Assembly: GCA_008360975.2 (NCBI GenBank)
Contig: CM039182.1
Location: 58,106,491 to 58,170,490 of the forward strand
Source: Lichenostomus cassidix
Taxonomy: Eukaryota; Chordata; Aves; Passeriformes; Meliphagidae
DNA length: 64,000 nucleotides
Direction: 5' to 3'
In this document: positions 49,901-62,732 of the stretch, one piece after another
Numbering within the stretch: position 1 is the first letter of the stretch
Layout of the letters: each line of letters opens with the position of its first letter
Position numbers and translations under genes: made by a program
The notes under the pieces: generated by a model
Told to the model about the DNA's origin: nothing
Database searches by the model: none
The model's input: the letters and a program-made list of their open reading frames with translations, nothing else

Positions 49901-52647
49901 ATTTTCTGATACCAGGATGTAGAATACCAAGAATATGAATAGTTGGTAACATATTAATTAAACTGTATGTAAGTGGAAAATGAGGAGAGTATCATTGCCC
50001 ATTCTGATGTCAAGGTCAAGGGCAAGTATTTTAGAATACAGAAAATGAAATTAAGGAGTTGGCTTGTTAAAATTTATAACTTTTGAGAGCTATGTGCAAA
50101 CTCAAATTATTCATGTATGTTCAGTGCTTGAGCTGAAAGTCCTGTTGAATGTTAGAATTAATTGTGAACACCACATGTAGTCTGGTTTTGTGCATTAAAA
50201 TTGATAAAACCAACGTATGAATAGTAAAATAATTACCTGTGTTTTCTCCCGGGTTACTTTTTAAAGCAGAAGATGTTAGAGGCATGGTTTGGGAGAAGTT
50301 TGCTGCAGCAAATAATTCTTGGTGTCTGTATTTTCTAATTTGGTATCTATTATTGACATTGTGATTTTCTGGTACTGATGACATTTTAAACTGGATGGAA
50401 ACACAGTTGATCCATCTCAGTGTTATTTTAGATACAACTATTTCCACAGAGCAGGATGAATATAGTAATACAGTGTCTCTTTAAGCTGACCTTGCTTTAC
50501 TTCTATGGTTTTGTCTGGGCCTGCCTAATTCCCGTCAGAGGGAAGACACTCTTGCGTGCAATATCTGATAGCTTTTTCAGAAAGTGGCAAATAGAGGCAG
50601 AAATAAATTTATATATATTGTAAATGGAGGCAGAAAGTAAGAGCAATTTTTGGCACACTCATGGGAGCAGGGAGGGAGAATGTAGCTATAACAACATTTT
50701 GAGGAGAGTGAATGGGGAGTGAAGGCTCTCAAGCCTTCTGAAGGTCACCAGAGTCAATCTGGCCTTCACTTGACCCATGATCAGGGCACAGAACAGGGTA
50801 AAAGCTTTAATTTGAGGAAAAGAGCAACAACGAAGAAAAAACCCCAAAAAACAAGTGAGCAGTACAGCACTGTTTAGTTCTATGTAAAGGGTATTATTAA
50901 AACCAGGTTAGGATCCTAAGATGTTTGCTCCTTGTTGTTTTATACTGTTAAATCTAAGACACCTTAAAAAAGCCAGGTTGAGCTGCTGGTATAACAGCAA
51001 TGGAGAACTTTTTTCTTCTGTAATTCTGTAGTGTATTTTGAAGTACAAGTATGCATGTCAAGTCATGTGTCCTGTCCCTTACTGCAGAATTAACCTGCCT
51101 TCTGCTGATACAGGTAGGGCTGAATCTTACAGATATGGAGTTTTGTATCATCTTAAATACGTTTCTCACCTCACTCCCCTGAGTTCTAGAGAAACTTGGA
51201 GTGTGTTGTCTGATAACAAGAGGTGTGAAAAGTTGATGAATAGGGCACAGATTTTGAAGGGCGTTTCAGGGAGCGCGGTGCTCAATTTTGTACTATGAGT
51301 TTAATTCAAAAGAAAAATTCTGGTTTCCTCTGGCACCTGTTTTAAAGATTAACTTCTGCTTGCTGACAGGCAAAGATCTTCCTATGTGCAGACTACATGG
51401 AAAAAAAGGCTCAATTGCCTATTTAATACTTTGAATAGTATGTATGTAGGCTATGGTAGGAAAAAAATCATGATGTTTATTAATGAAGTAGTATTTCAAA
51501 GAAAACATACTCTTAGTGCAATCAGAGTCTGAAAAATGTACTTGAGTTGCTCTAAAAATTTGGAAGGAAGACATGAGAAATCTTTTAGAGCAGATTTCAA
51601 AGGCATAAGTTGTGCAGTTAGTGCTTCTCCCATCCTCTCAAATTCTGCAGTGTTTGGGAGCCATAGAACAGAATTTCTTTGAAATTGCTGGTGGGAGCAT
51701 TGGGATTTCTTTTCTGAAGTTTCATAACAGGATGACAATTTTCAGTGAGATTCAGTAGAATTTGGAGCTGAGTTAAGTGAGCTTAATGCAGAGCACTGCA
51801 TTATTTAGTATAGTTTCCTGGTGTGTCTTGCACTCTGCATAGATACATGTTGTATTAAAAATAGAAATGAATTAAAAATATGAAGTGGTTGCATATGAAA
51901 TGCTGCTTAAGAAATTCATATTTCTTAAAGGTATTTAAAGGTTGATATAATCATTGTATGAACTGTTTTTATGTTACAGAGAAATATGAATGTTCTTTAG
52001 TATGAACTTACTATGTGTCAGAAGTCCAGGGAGGGAGGTTTAATGTGGAGGGCCTTTTTCATTAGAGATTTAATACAAACACAAATCCACTGGAAAAGGA
52101 GAGTTCAGAAGCCCCATAAACATGCAGCTGGAGTCTGCCTCCATTTCCTATACTCATCTGTGGGTGATCATGAATCTGAAATGAGGCTGAGAAAAAGGTT
52201 AGAGATGATGACCGAACCTTTAAAGCTAGCTCATTTTACCTAGGACTTGCAAAAAAACTTTTAAAAAATATTCCGTACTCTTCTGATTATCTCTAAAGAG
52301 AATAATAACATACTGCACTGAGGCCTTTGTCCTGATCTTCCTGTTCACTGGGATGGGCAATAAAACTGTGAAATCATGATGAAGTATATGTTATTTACTG
52401 TGCTCAGATAGTTACTGCTGCTGGTGAGATACTGCATAGTTACTACTGTGCAGTGTTAGAGTCTGCTTATTTTTCAAAAATAGAATGTTCCATCTATGTG
52501 CAGGTAAAGGGGCTCTGTAAAGATGGTAGTATGAATCTGATAGAATTAAATGGTATGGAAAATTTGAAGGGGAAAAAAAGGGAAATAGAGCTTTGGGAGT
52601 GAAGTAGCTGTCATCCCATGCATCTGTTTATGTTCACTCACACATAC
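46972..52647. other. Unique intronic sequence, several unexplained minus-strand frames
   Basis: AT-rich, with a T run of 16 at 47970-47985, an AT-rich tract at 48972-48990, and no recognised transposon. Minus-strand open stretches at 48167-48500, 50237-50437 and 51511-51713 are each flanked by AG and GT dinucleotides in splice-like context, but show no recognised homology (see findings). Confidence 0.5.
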
Positions 52648-52799
52648 AGAATGACACAGATTATGCAGAATTGCAAGGGACCCACAAGGATCATCAAGTC
52701 CAACCCCTGGCCCTGCACATCACCATCCCCAAAAGTCACACCATGTGCATGAGAAGATGGTCCAAATTCTCCTCGACCTCTGTCAGGCTTGGTGCTGTA
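52648..52799 (-). repeat. CR1 LINE 3' end, antisense, truncated
   Basis: On the + strand: GCAAGGGACCCACAAGGATC, ATCAAGTCCAACCCCTGGCC, CTGCACATCACCATCCCC, TCACACCATGTGCATGAGA, TCTGTCAGGCTTGGTGCTGT. This is the reversed CR1 3' end, ending abruptly at 52799. It is the same subfamily as 16302-16575. Confidence 0.92.
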
Positions 52800-54035
52800 T
52801 TCAATCCACATTGGATTGCTGTCTGTTAGAAATTAAGACTTTTGTTGCTAGAATCCTTTAAATTGTTCTGACCTTTCAGATATGCACGTGACCTAAAACT
52901 TTCATGAACTCATGCATTTATTATTATCCCTATAAAATGCCTGGCAGTGTATTAAACTTCTAGAAGATCATCTATTGTGAAAACTACTAGAATGATATCT
53001 TGGTTAATTTAGGAAACATTCTTAGGCAAGCTATTGTGCTTAGAGAAATTACCCCTTCAGCTCTGTCAGAAGTTACAATGTTTAGCTCTCTAAATAATAC
53101 GTTTTGAACTAGATTTAGATGTCTAAACTGGTAATTTCTTAGAGCTACTTCTAGGCCTTGTCTTTTTCTCTTCCTCCTCTCAGCAACCACCCTGGAAATG
53201 TTTTCCCAAGCATATACATCAAAAAGCCTAAACCAGAATGGAAGGAAGTGTGCTGCATAAATTGTAAACAAGGAGCAGATGTAGCTACTCTGATCAGTCC
53301 CACCTCGCAGTGGGAGTGCTCTAAAGCCATCTTACACTGCTTGATGTACTTTTGAGCTTCCTCCTTTCTACTAGCATCTTCTCCTTTCCCCTGCGCAAGC
53401 ATTAGTGACAACTGAGTGGAGAATTCTTCCAGCAGTACAAGCAAAAGTGAAGTGCAGTCATCATGCAAGTCACCCAATAATTTTTGTTTTGTTTTTTATA
53501 TTGTAGTTAAAAAAGCCTGAATAGAAAAGGACAACATAATATTTTATCAGAAGTGCAATTACCCTCTTGAATCTACATATGTAGCCACAGACTCAAAGCT
53601 TCAGTGACTGAAGGAAATAAAATAGTAATATATCTTCAATTTGTATTGTAGTGTGTGGTGCAAGGCTCTTCTAAATGACCTTGCTTTCAAGAATTTCAAG
53701 AATTCATCAAGAACTGATGAATTTGTGTGATTGTAGAAACCACTAGGACATTCTAACAATACAGAAACCATACAAACAAATTGCATGTCAAAATGTAGTC
53801 CGTGGCGAATTGTTTGGATCTTTACCATTCTTTCAGGTGTGGTATGAAACAATGAAAAATTAATGATATCAGTTAAGAGTTGGTTTACACAGCTTGATAA
53901 TTTACTGAGATAAGACTGATGGCTAAGTGGCCTGTTGCAGAGACCGTGGCATGTATGGTGAAGACCAAGAAACATGAGCCAACTCTCGTGAGTCACTCTC
54001 AGCTGTGAATAAGTAAAACATTAACAAGATATTGA
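52800..54035. other. Intronic sequence with two unexplained minus-strand frames
   Basis: No repeat is recognised. Minus-strand frames at 53151-53480 and 53601-53996 are open for 108 and 131 codons. The first has coding-like codon composition (see findings). Confidence 0.5.
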
Positions 54036-54166
54036 GAGGAGGCATTTATTACTCTTTATTTGGTGGGGCTTCACCTGGATTGCTGTGTTTTGAGTGCAGC
54101 AGAGGCAGTTGAGGGATATAAGAAGACTGAAGCAGGTCCACTGGAGACCTGCTAAAATGGTCAGCT
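54036..54166 (+). repeat. Diverged CR1 LINE internal fragment, sense
   Basis: The line TTACTCTTTATTTGGTGGGG, then CTTCACCTGGATTGCTGTGT and CAGGTCCACTGGAGACC, resembles the CR1 region reading 'cacctggagtgctgtgtccagttctggg ... gtccagtggag'. About 130 bp, old and diverged, without the 3' tail. Confidence 0.6.
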
Positions 54167-54367
54167 GTCATGAGTCTGGCATGTAGGAAGCTAGTGGGTA
54201 ATTTCTGTTGCTATTCAGATTCTATGATCAGTTCTTATCTATTTAGATTGGGAAGAGCTTGCTGGGCTTTATTGGAAGAATTTAAAGCAAACAAAACCAC
54301 TAAAGTTAAAAATGTGATACACTGCAATTTGGACAGAATGAAGGTTCCAGTCTTGAGGAGCTAAAGT

Positions 54368-54405
54368 GTTTTTTCTTTTTCTTTTTTTTTTTCTTTTTCT
54401 TTTTG
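54368..54405. repeat. Polypyrimidine (C/T) low-complexity tract
   Basis: Units of T5-11 separated by single C residues on the + strand, about 38 bp. Mirror-like pyrimidine tracts of this sort can form triplex DNA. Confidence 0.9.
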
Positions 54406-55106
54406 CTCTGTTCTTTGCTGCTTTTTTTCCTGGTTTATCACACTATGCTATGGTCCTTATCTATTTTAACTCCTGACAAAAACTAGGCACGTTGTGGCTG
54501 CTCGCATAGCATTTCCATAAGGGAAAAAGAACATGCAGCTTCCTTTTTGAAAAATTACTTCACTGAATGTTATTTCCTTTTCTTTGTTGGATAACTTCTG
54601 ACAGTCTTCTGTGCATGTAAGATGAAAACTATATTTAGTGGCTCTCAAGAAGTTACTTTTGCTTATTTCATGTAGTAGTTCTAGCCACCTGATTTTGAGT
54701 AAAAAAAAAGCCTGGATGTTCAGAATTTTGGCTGCCTTTCAGGTCTGTGGTTTTCTTCCTCAGCTGCCCTGGAGGAGTCCAAGAAAAAATGAGTTGGTTT
54801 TTAGTTCCTTTGTTATCCTTGACTTTTTATCAGAATGTTCCATGTCAGACACACCATAGAATCCTGCAGGGGTTTTGTTCGGATGACTCGGTAAAACAAC
54901 ACTGTTGGTATCATGTACTGTGTGTTTAGTCCATGTAAATTCTGCTTTCTTTTCCTGGATTTTCACCATCCTTATCCTGTGGAAAAAGATTCCTGGTGTG
55001 TTATACATAGCAAAAAAAACCCAGGAGAAGTACTCATAACAGCTTTTAGAATAATTGCTTTTTAAGTTTTGTAGGTAGACTGTTAGTGAGAAGCATTCTA
55101 TACTTC

Positions 55107-55128
55107 GGGGGGGGGGGGCGGGGCTGGG
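55107..55128 (+). repeat. G-rich run with G-quadruplex potential
   Basis: Twelve G, then C, four G, CT and three G. The tracts are sufficient for four G-triplets with short loops, so a quadruplex is plausible on the + strand, which is also the CDKAL1 pre-mRNA sense. Confidence 0.8.
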
Positions 55129-56667
55129 ATAGATCATTTAATTTTCATTCAACACTAATTTAATTTTTTAGTCATTGTATCAACCAGGTTTTCTATTACA
55201 ATTGGCCATGCATGCATGTAATTTGAAGCCTCCCTGAACTTTTAACCTGAGAGGCAGTGTAGTATTTCACACATTAATTACAATCTTTATTCTATGCCCT
55301 TAACAGCACTTCTGTTTGGTTGGGATTTTTTTGTGGTCTTTATTTATTTTTTTTTTTTTAAGAGATGAATAGAACTAAGAGGGCAAAAGATTGGGAAGGT
55401 GAAGTAGAATAAACTATTGGTTAACTGAATATGAAGGAGGGATATCCCACAAATACCATGATAGAATATTATCATTCCTACAGGAATATCTGTAAAAAGA
55501 ACAGAGGAATAGAGTAAGAGCTGTGTGGGTTATATAAAAGTTCACTGTAATGATTTTGACTTCAATTTCTTTAATCTGTCAGAAGCTTAGTGTCCCTTTC
55601 CAAGTGAATTCATATGATGTTTCCTTTCACTGTTTTTGAGAAAAGTGTGTCTTTAAACAGCTCATCTACATATACAAAAATAAATTCAGAACAGGATTAA
55701 GTTTTCACATTTGAAGGGGAAGCATGAAGTCTTGCTTTTTTGAAGTAGTAGAAAGAAGGAGGAAAGTAGTGTCAGAAGGCAAAGAGAAAGGACGAAATTG
55801 CTGCTAGAGCTTTGGAGCTATTTCTGCTTCTGAAAACTCTGTCACCATTGTCACTTCTTAGATTCTTGCTGAAGAAAGGCTAGCATGAAACTGGAGATGT
55901 AGAAAGATAGTGAAATATTTTTACAACCTTACTACAACTTGTCATCTATGTGCTAAAGGACATAATGATTCAAGGATATTCAGAAATGGGTAATTTTTTT
56001 TAAAGGCAATTCCAGTTTTTGCCACCTGCAGCAGTTCCTTAGCAGTTTGGCTTCCAGCAGCCTCTGCTTTTGCAAGACTAAGTGGGCAGAACTTCAGTGT
56101 GTCTGGTACTGTGTGCCTCAAAAAGTTCAGGATACTCATGCTGTCAGCAGAGAGATGAGATGAGAACTGACAGGAGGGAGGAAGACAAGGAGCTGAGGAG
56201 CGTAGTAGTGTATCCTACCAAAAATGTGCTTGAAACAAAACTCACAAACCCCAAATCTGTAGAGCAGCAAAGGCAAATACCAGACCATTTTATCTGAAGA
56301 ATGACAGAAGCCTAAACACTTGCGAAATACTGTAGAAAGAAATTTTCTCTCAACGTTTTACTAAATACCTCCTACAAAGCATGAAAGTCACTTGTGTTAG
56401 GCAATGAAGGTTTGTCAGCATCTAACAAGTCCTGTCAGACTGTGCTGTTCACTTGACAAGAGCTGGGGAGGTTTGAACCAGAGTGGGTGTCTTGGCACCC
56501 CCTGAGCAGATTGCCAGGCCCCCAGTCTGCTTAACAGTCTTGAGAGGACTAATGCTATTTCTGGTATTTTCTGGTACATGACAAGGTCCCTCAATCTTCT
56601 CAATAAACAGAAAAAAACCCAAAAACCAAAAAACCCTGAAAAACTTTGCAGTAAGAGCAAAAAATAT

Positions 56668-56704
<37 letters not shown>
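56668..56704. repeat. (AT)n microsatellite
   Basis: About 12 AT units, one TG interruption (ATGTAT), then more AT. Confidence 0.95.
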
Positions 56705-59700
56705 GCATTCTAGCCAACAAGTAAAAATCTGTTTGCCAGCACAGAGATGAAATTTTTTAAGGAGCAGATTGTCATTAATTACACTTTTCTTTTAAGAACA
56801 GTTGCAAGGCTGATAACTTCTAATTATGGGTTTTGCAGATTTGCTTTAAAATGATGATATATTGATTTTTTAAAATCTGTTTTCTTAATCATCTGGAGGG
56901 AAAGGAATTGGCCTGTAATCATTTTTGCCTAGCCTGACCAAAAGACATTCTGGAAATTTCTCTCTCATGTTGACAAATTCAGTCCTGCTTGGGGCTACAG
57001 AAATTACTAGCTGGGGCCAAGGTGAGATTGAGGATTTATTCCTTCATCCCTTCTTCTTCCTGAATAAATTCTGGTCTGATTTTTCAGTTTGGTAAAGTCT
57101 TTGAACTAGTAATTTGAAAGCTTTTGTGGGAAGAAAAAACCATCATTTCCACTAACATTCTATATTTGTGTGAGTAATGACTGCCCTGGAGTAGCTGTTG
57201 CATCTTTAATTGCTGCCTATAAAGTTACATTTACAGAAAATTTGAGTAAAACTCAGGCACTGATTTGACTGGGTCTAGAGTTTCAAATCAGATTGTCTTT
57301 TGCAGACAAAGCTTCAGTACTTCACTTGCATGCCAGGTTAGTAGGGTGAAAACAAGTTTCCACGCATCTCAGAAACTTGGGGAATAATTTGGTATGTAGC
57401 ATGTGAGTCTTGGGGTTATTCTCAGAGCTGACATTTCACCTTCTATAAAAAGCTGTCTTAGAGGAGGATATTTTTATTCTTTTATTTATTAATTTTTGCT
57501 TGGGGTATGTCTTTACAACCTCAGTTTGGGGTTTGATGGAGCAAGCATTTTTATATTTTTGAAGTATTTTCAGGAAAGACATGCTTGGTTTTGTCAGGGG
57601 GAGGGCATGCAACTTATATTTGCCCTGGAATATTTGCATGGTACCTGATGGTTTTTGCCAAAGGAAATGCTATTTGACAAGTTTGGTGGATGTGGCATGG
57701 CAACAAGACAGCTGCTTTGCTAGAGACTGGTCCTCCAAGAGCAGTTCAGTAACCTTCAGTAGTCAGCATAAGCATCCTCAAATGATCTTTGCATCTTCAC
57801 ATGCCTCACGGATAAATTACAGTAACTCTTTGGGGGCTGTGGAAGTGTAGGAGGAAGCTGACATGCCCAAGCAGACTCTGGAGTGGTTCTGCTCTGATTA
57901 ATAATGTTGACAAGCTTTCCTCAGGTTTTCCACAAGCCTTTGTTCATGGGGCTGTCCCTAACTTTGAAAGCAGAACATGTATGAGTTCCTTACATCCTTT
58001 TTGCTTCTTACTCACCCACTCTACTCAGCATATTGTGACCTCAAAGGTTTCCTGAGACTTGTTAAGCTCACCAGAGTTAAACAAGGAGTTCCCGTGTCCT
58101 TCTCTTTTTCTGTTTCTTTCCCAGCTGTTTTCATTAGGCCTCTCTTTTGGCTCTGCTGCAACCCTTCTCCCAAGAGCTAATCTAATGGAACAAAATGGTT
58201 AAACCCCCCCCAATCTTGGCTCAATAAATTTCTTCTATATCAGTGAGTTAAATGGGGCTGTGGAAGGGCCCAGTGAGCTGCAGAGCTTGGAGCAGTGGAG
58301 GAGTGCTACCAGATGGCCAGAAGTGAGAAAGAGAGGGCGTTGAAGTTGGAGAAAGGTAAGAGCAACAACAGCAGACAGAGAGGATGGGAAGCGAGCCTTC
58401 AGGTACTAATGAGACATCAGATTGGCTCAAAGCCTGTAAAGCCACAGTTCAACTTACCATTTGTGATTTTTCAAACAGAAAATAGCTGTGTGATTTTATG
58501 GATTTTCAGGAATGTATTCCAAATGCTATACAAGCACCATCTTTTCATTCCATGAATGTTGCACTCTCTTTAAAACTTGTGGCTTTCTGCTGATTAATTC
58601 AGCAGATGAGACAGTTGGAAGATCTTTCACATATTTGCATCTTTAGCCAAATAGCATTTCTTTTTCCCCAGAGACATCACAACACCATTTCTGCAGCCTG
58701 GGAAGTAGTATCTCCTGAATTTTACTTTTTATAACCATTGGCAGCCTGATCTCATCATATACCCACCTAATACCGTATTTAGCTAGGAACGCTGTAGCAG
58801 AACTTTTTCATGTATACTAACATTTCTTTGGGCACTTCTAGACAGAAAGCTCCCCTTTATTTATGCCTTCGCACCTTTCTAAAACACATGATAAGGAGTG
58901 TTGTGGATTTTGTGTAATAGGAGGCCACGAGAATGGTGTGAATAAACTACAGTGATGCATTGCACAATTCAATTTATGTATCCACGTTTTATGAGGAAGT
59001 TGCCAGGTTTGTGCAGGTACAACAGTGAGGAGATGAGTGCTGCATTTGGTAGGAATAGATCATGGATGGTCAGTTGTCATCTGCCTAGTAGGATTCAGTC
59101 TGAAGTAATTACTTTTTCATTTCAGTAACAAAGTTACTTCCTGTTGTACTTTAGCATTAGAAGTAGTTCTTCTTATTAGTATTTTATGAACGTTTCCCAG
59201 CTGTGACCGATAAGAAGCTGAAGAAGCTCACTGTAAAGCACTTTCCCCCTTTATTGTTTTTGTTGAAAATTCCACTCTTGCTTCTTCTTTTACTTGTATT
59301 TGACTGTTGCTTAGTTCTGCTGCAGGCAACATTCTGCTCATTGTTATACACTTCATTATCTAATTCCAGCAACAATGGATTTTGGAGGAAAAAATGTGGG
59401 GTTTGTCGGCATAATACTTGGTTTCACATATCTGGTACTAGAGCAGGACTTTACAAATTGCTTGTGTCATGCTGACAAGTCTGTAGTTTATCGGCTTTCC
59501 TCCCTACAGACCAGACTGCTTTTGATTTCAGAGGCCTGTTAAGCCTTCCTGTGCAGCTGGGATCCCTTGATGGGGAGTAGTGGTGGCTCCCTGAAAGCTA
59601 CAAGTTACTTAAGAGTTCACAGCTTACAAAAATCCAGTGGGCAGCTCTGCTTATGGAAAGGGAAACTAGCAGGCAAGCAGTGGAGGTCTGGTTCCTCTTG

Positions 59701-61513
59701 CCTCTAGCAAAGAGCAAGTTAGCAATTACTTTCAGTATCACAGATTGTCTTCTGCTGAACTTGGCCCATCTTCTCTGCTTTCACTTTTTATTGCCTCCCT
59801 TTGATTTGAACCTCAGGGAAATGTCCCTAACCTTTTTCTATTGGTGGTTCAACCCGAGCAGCTGCGTGAGTCATGAAAACTTGGAGCAGCTTCCTGCACT
59901 GGCTGCCATGGTATCCAGCAGTGTTGCTATACACACAGTACTGATGTAGCAAATGCTTATGGGAAGCTTTTTTGGAGGGTGGGAGGTATTCTTTGTCTTT
60001 GTTGTGTTACTGACTAAATTTCCTTGGAGCTTAAAAAATAAAAATTAGAACAACCATGCAGCTTGTTACATAAAATTGTGAGAAAAATACTCCAGTTTGG
60101 GAATGTTCTTAACATAAACAGAAGTGCACATAAGCAAGGCAGAAATTCTCCGGTTACATTCTCAAACTTGCTTTTTAAGAGGCAGAACACACTGTAAGTA
60201 TTTTATTAAGTCTGATAGTGCAATTATAGTTGCAATGGCTATATCTCTGCAATGGAGTAAATCTGTGATATCGTGTGAGTCCTCTGCTGTATGCAGCACT
60301 TCATACCCCTGTTGTTTCCCACTTGTTTTTTGTTCCCTACCCATTACTTAGGAAGTAACTTGAATAAATAATTCCTTTCTTAAAAAAAAAGAATTGCTTT
60401 AATTAAATTTCTATTCAGCTGTATATCTTGCAAGTAGTTTTTAGAAAAGAGTATTTCTAGAAGATGTTTCATGAGTCAATTAAATTAAAAGTTCAAGGTA
60501 AGGTTCATGTAACTTAAAAATGTAAAGGCTTCTAAAAGAGAAGCTTTATTTATTCATGCCACCTACTAGATTCCATGTGGTATTATTCTCCTTAGTATTC
60601 ATGTTTTTAGAATAATAAAGGCTCTTCTAATTCAGTTCTTGTGCTAACTAGATTTCTGAAGCATAATTTTTCCAGGCTTTTGTTAATATGAGTAGGGCTC
60701 ATTAAACAATATTAAAAGGAGGTGACAGTATAGCACAGGAATGCATATTTTGAGAAGTGGTTTCTTGAAAATGAGGTAATTGCCTTACAATTGATTTTCG
60801 TTTATGGTGGGTTTCTTGTATTGTATGGTGTATTATGAAGGTAATGAAAATTCACTATGATTGAAAATACAGTTATGGCATTTCCACTTAATTGCATTTT
60901 AAAGAAAAAAACTCTCAGTGTACAAAATTCTTTATTCTGTAGAGACCTGTACAACTTTTTTAAAGTTACATGAAGGCAATGCTTATTATGAAGAATATTC
61001 ATTTTAACTTTTTCCCCCCAGCTCTAGTTATAGTCCCAGAAGATATGGCAAAATGTTAAAGCTGTGAAATAACATTAAAATGCCATTTAATGTGTCAAGG
61101 GAAACTTTGTTTATTTTTTTTTCTCAGATTAAAAGACATGAATAAAAGCTTTTTCTTCTGTAGTACTCACAGGTTTTCAAGTAGATGGAGAGGGCTGTTG
61201 CTCGCAGCAGATTATACCAGATGCCAAGTTGCCTAGGGATGTGTGCTTTGTTTGCTGGAGACAGGGCTTATTGTCTTGCCTCCAGGCATTAGGCTGAGTC
61301 TGTTAGACTAAGTAGTGATTTTTATCCTTTGAGTTAGTGGAGTGCCACATGGTGCTATGTGACATTTTTAGGTAATGCATGAAGTATGATTTTTGTTTTT
61401 TTATTTTGTCTTAGATATGTAGTAGGTGACCTCCATTGAAGCTTTGCAAAACCTTTAAATATTTACCACTGAAAGAAATGAGGGATTGCAGTTTTTGGAG
61501 ATGTTGCTATGTT

Positions 61514-61540
61514 CTACAGTATATAAGAAATATACTGTAG
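61514..61540. repeat. Perfect 11 bp inverted repeat (hairpin)
   Basis: CTACAGTATAT (61514-61524) and ATATACTGTAG (61530-61540) are exact reverse complements around the 5 nt loop AAGAA. Confidence 0.93.
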
Positions 61541-62672
61541 CATTTCATCGTAGTTCTTTACCTACAGAAATACTGTCAAGGAAGAGATGAAAAGATTTGC
61601 ATTTATATTATACACCTTAGCATGCGAGTAGACGACCAGTGAGGTTGTGTCTGAACATTTCCTGAAAGTCCCACTAAAACAAAATCAAATATTTTACAGA
61701 CACTTGCTGCATTTATATTGGATATGAGGTAACAGTCATAACTTGCTTTCCTGTTATTTCTCACTTGTGCTTGTATGGGATATTTATTTCTTTCCTTTAA
61801 AATACCTCATTTTAGTGCAGCAGCCAACACAAGGTACTTGGTGAAATGGCCAGTGAAATTTTTGGTGAATATTTGGTGAAATTTTATGTGTCATTGTGAG
61901 CATTCATTTGAGCTGTAATTTGTAAATAGATTTGTCCTTGTTACATGTGTGAAGTGAAAATTGTTGAGCAGTGGAACTGTGTGTGGTACCAGTCTGGGTT
62001 GGGCTTTTTTGGTTAAAATTGCCTTTGCAGAAGATTGAAAGATACTCACATAGCCTCCATGTACTTGCTGAACTTCACTTTGTTTAGTGCATTCAGGTTT
62101 GAGACAGCTCAAGCAAGCTGAAGAGTATAAAATAGTCTAAGGACTTGTGTATTTTGGATATTTTTTCTGAAAGGTGTTATGACATGTCTTAGCCTATTCC
62201 AACATAACAGTAACCACTTTATGAGTTCATACGTTGGTGGAGAAAAGATGGTTGTACAAGGTTCCAGTTTGACAGAGGACTGCCAGGAGGTCATGATACA
62301 ACATACAACTGTGAAAGATCGTTCTTGGAGCACCCCATAATATGTTAGACCTAGCAAACCTGCTGAAATTACTCAGTGCTTTTCTTCTTTCATGGTTTGC
62401 ACATTGTAATGCAGTAGTTGGGTTAGTGTGCTAAAGGATGATCTTCAAAGATCAATGAACATTAGCAGGTTTTGCGTCTCACTGTTTGTGTGCAGCTGCT
62501 TGTTCTGTGCAGGCCTTCCATTGGTTTTGAGACTGAGTGCTGGCTTGATACTCACTGCTGAATTCAAAGTGTGTAAAAATGTTAATGTAATGAACAGTGT
62601 TAGCCATTTAACCTTAGTGTTTTGATTTCCTGCTTGATGCTAAGGTACCATTAAAGCTAAGGAATTATGTAA

Positions 62673-62732
62673 TTTAATATCCAAACAAATTACAAGAGAT
62701 TTGTTTGGATTTAATATCCAAACAAATTACAA
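62673..62732. repeat. Direct repeat with an inverted copy between (duplicated motif)
   Basis: A 23 bp phrase beginning TTTAATATCCAAACAAATTA occurs at 62673-62695 and 62710-62732. Between them, ATTTGTTTGGAT (62699-62710) is the exact reverse complement of ATCCAAACAAAT in both copies, so either copy can pair with the middle segment. It looks like a template-switch product. Confidence 0.9.

Noticed and set aside
53601..53996. 131-codon minus-strand frame
   Set aside because: The peptide looks protein-like at first sight, but its codons show no purine-first bias (about 48%) and no recognised family. Treated as chance.
54760..56142. Minus-strand frames at 54760-55137 and 55942-56139, the latter preceded by TCTCTGCTGACAG
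   Set aside because: The acceptor-like sequence is good, but there is no convincing donor, no shared homology and no coding bias. Kept only as part of the general note on minus-strand frames.
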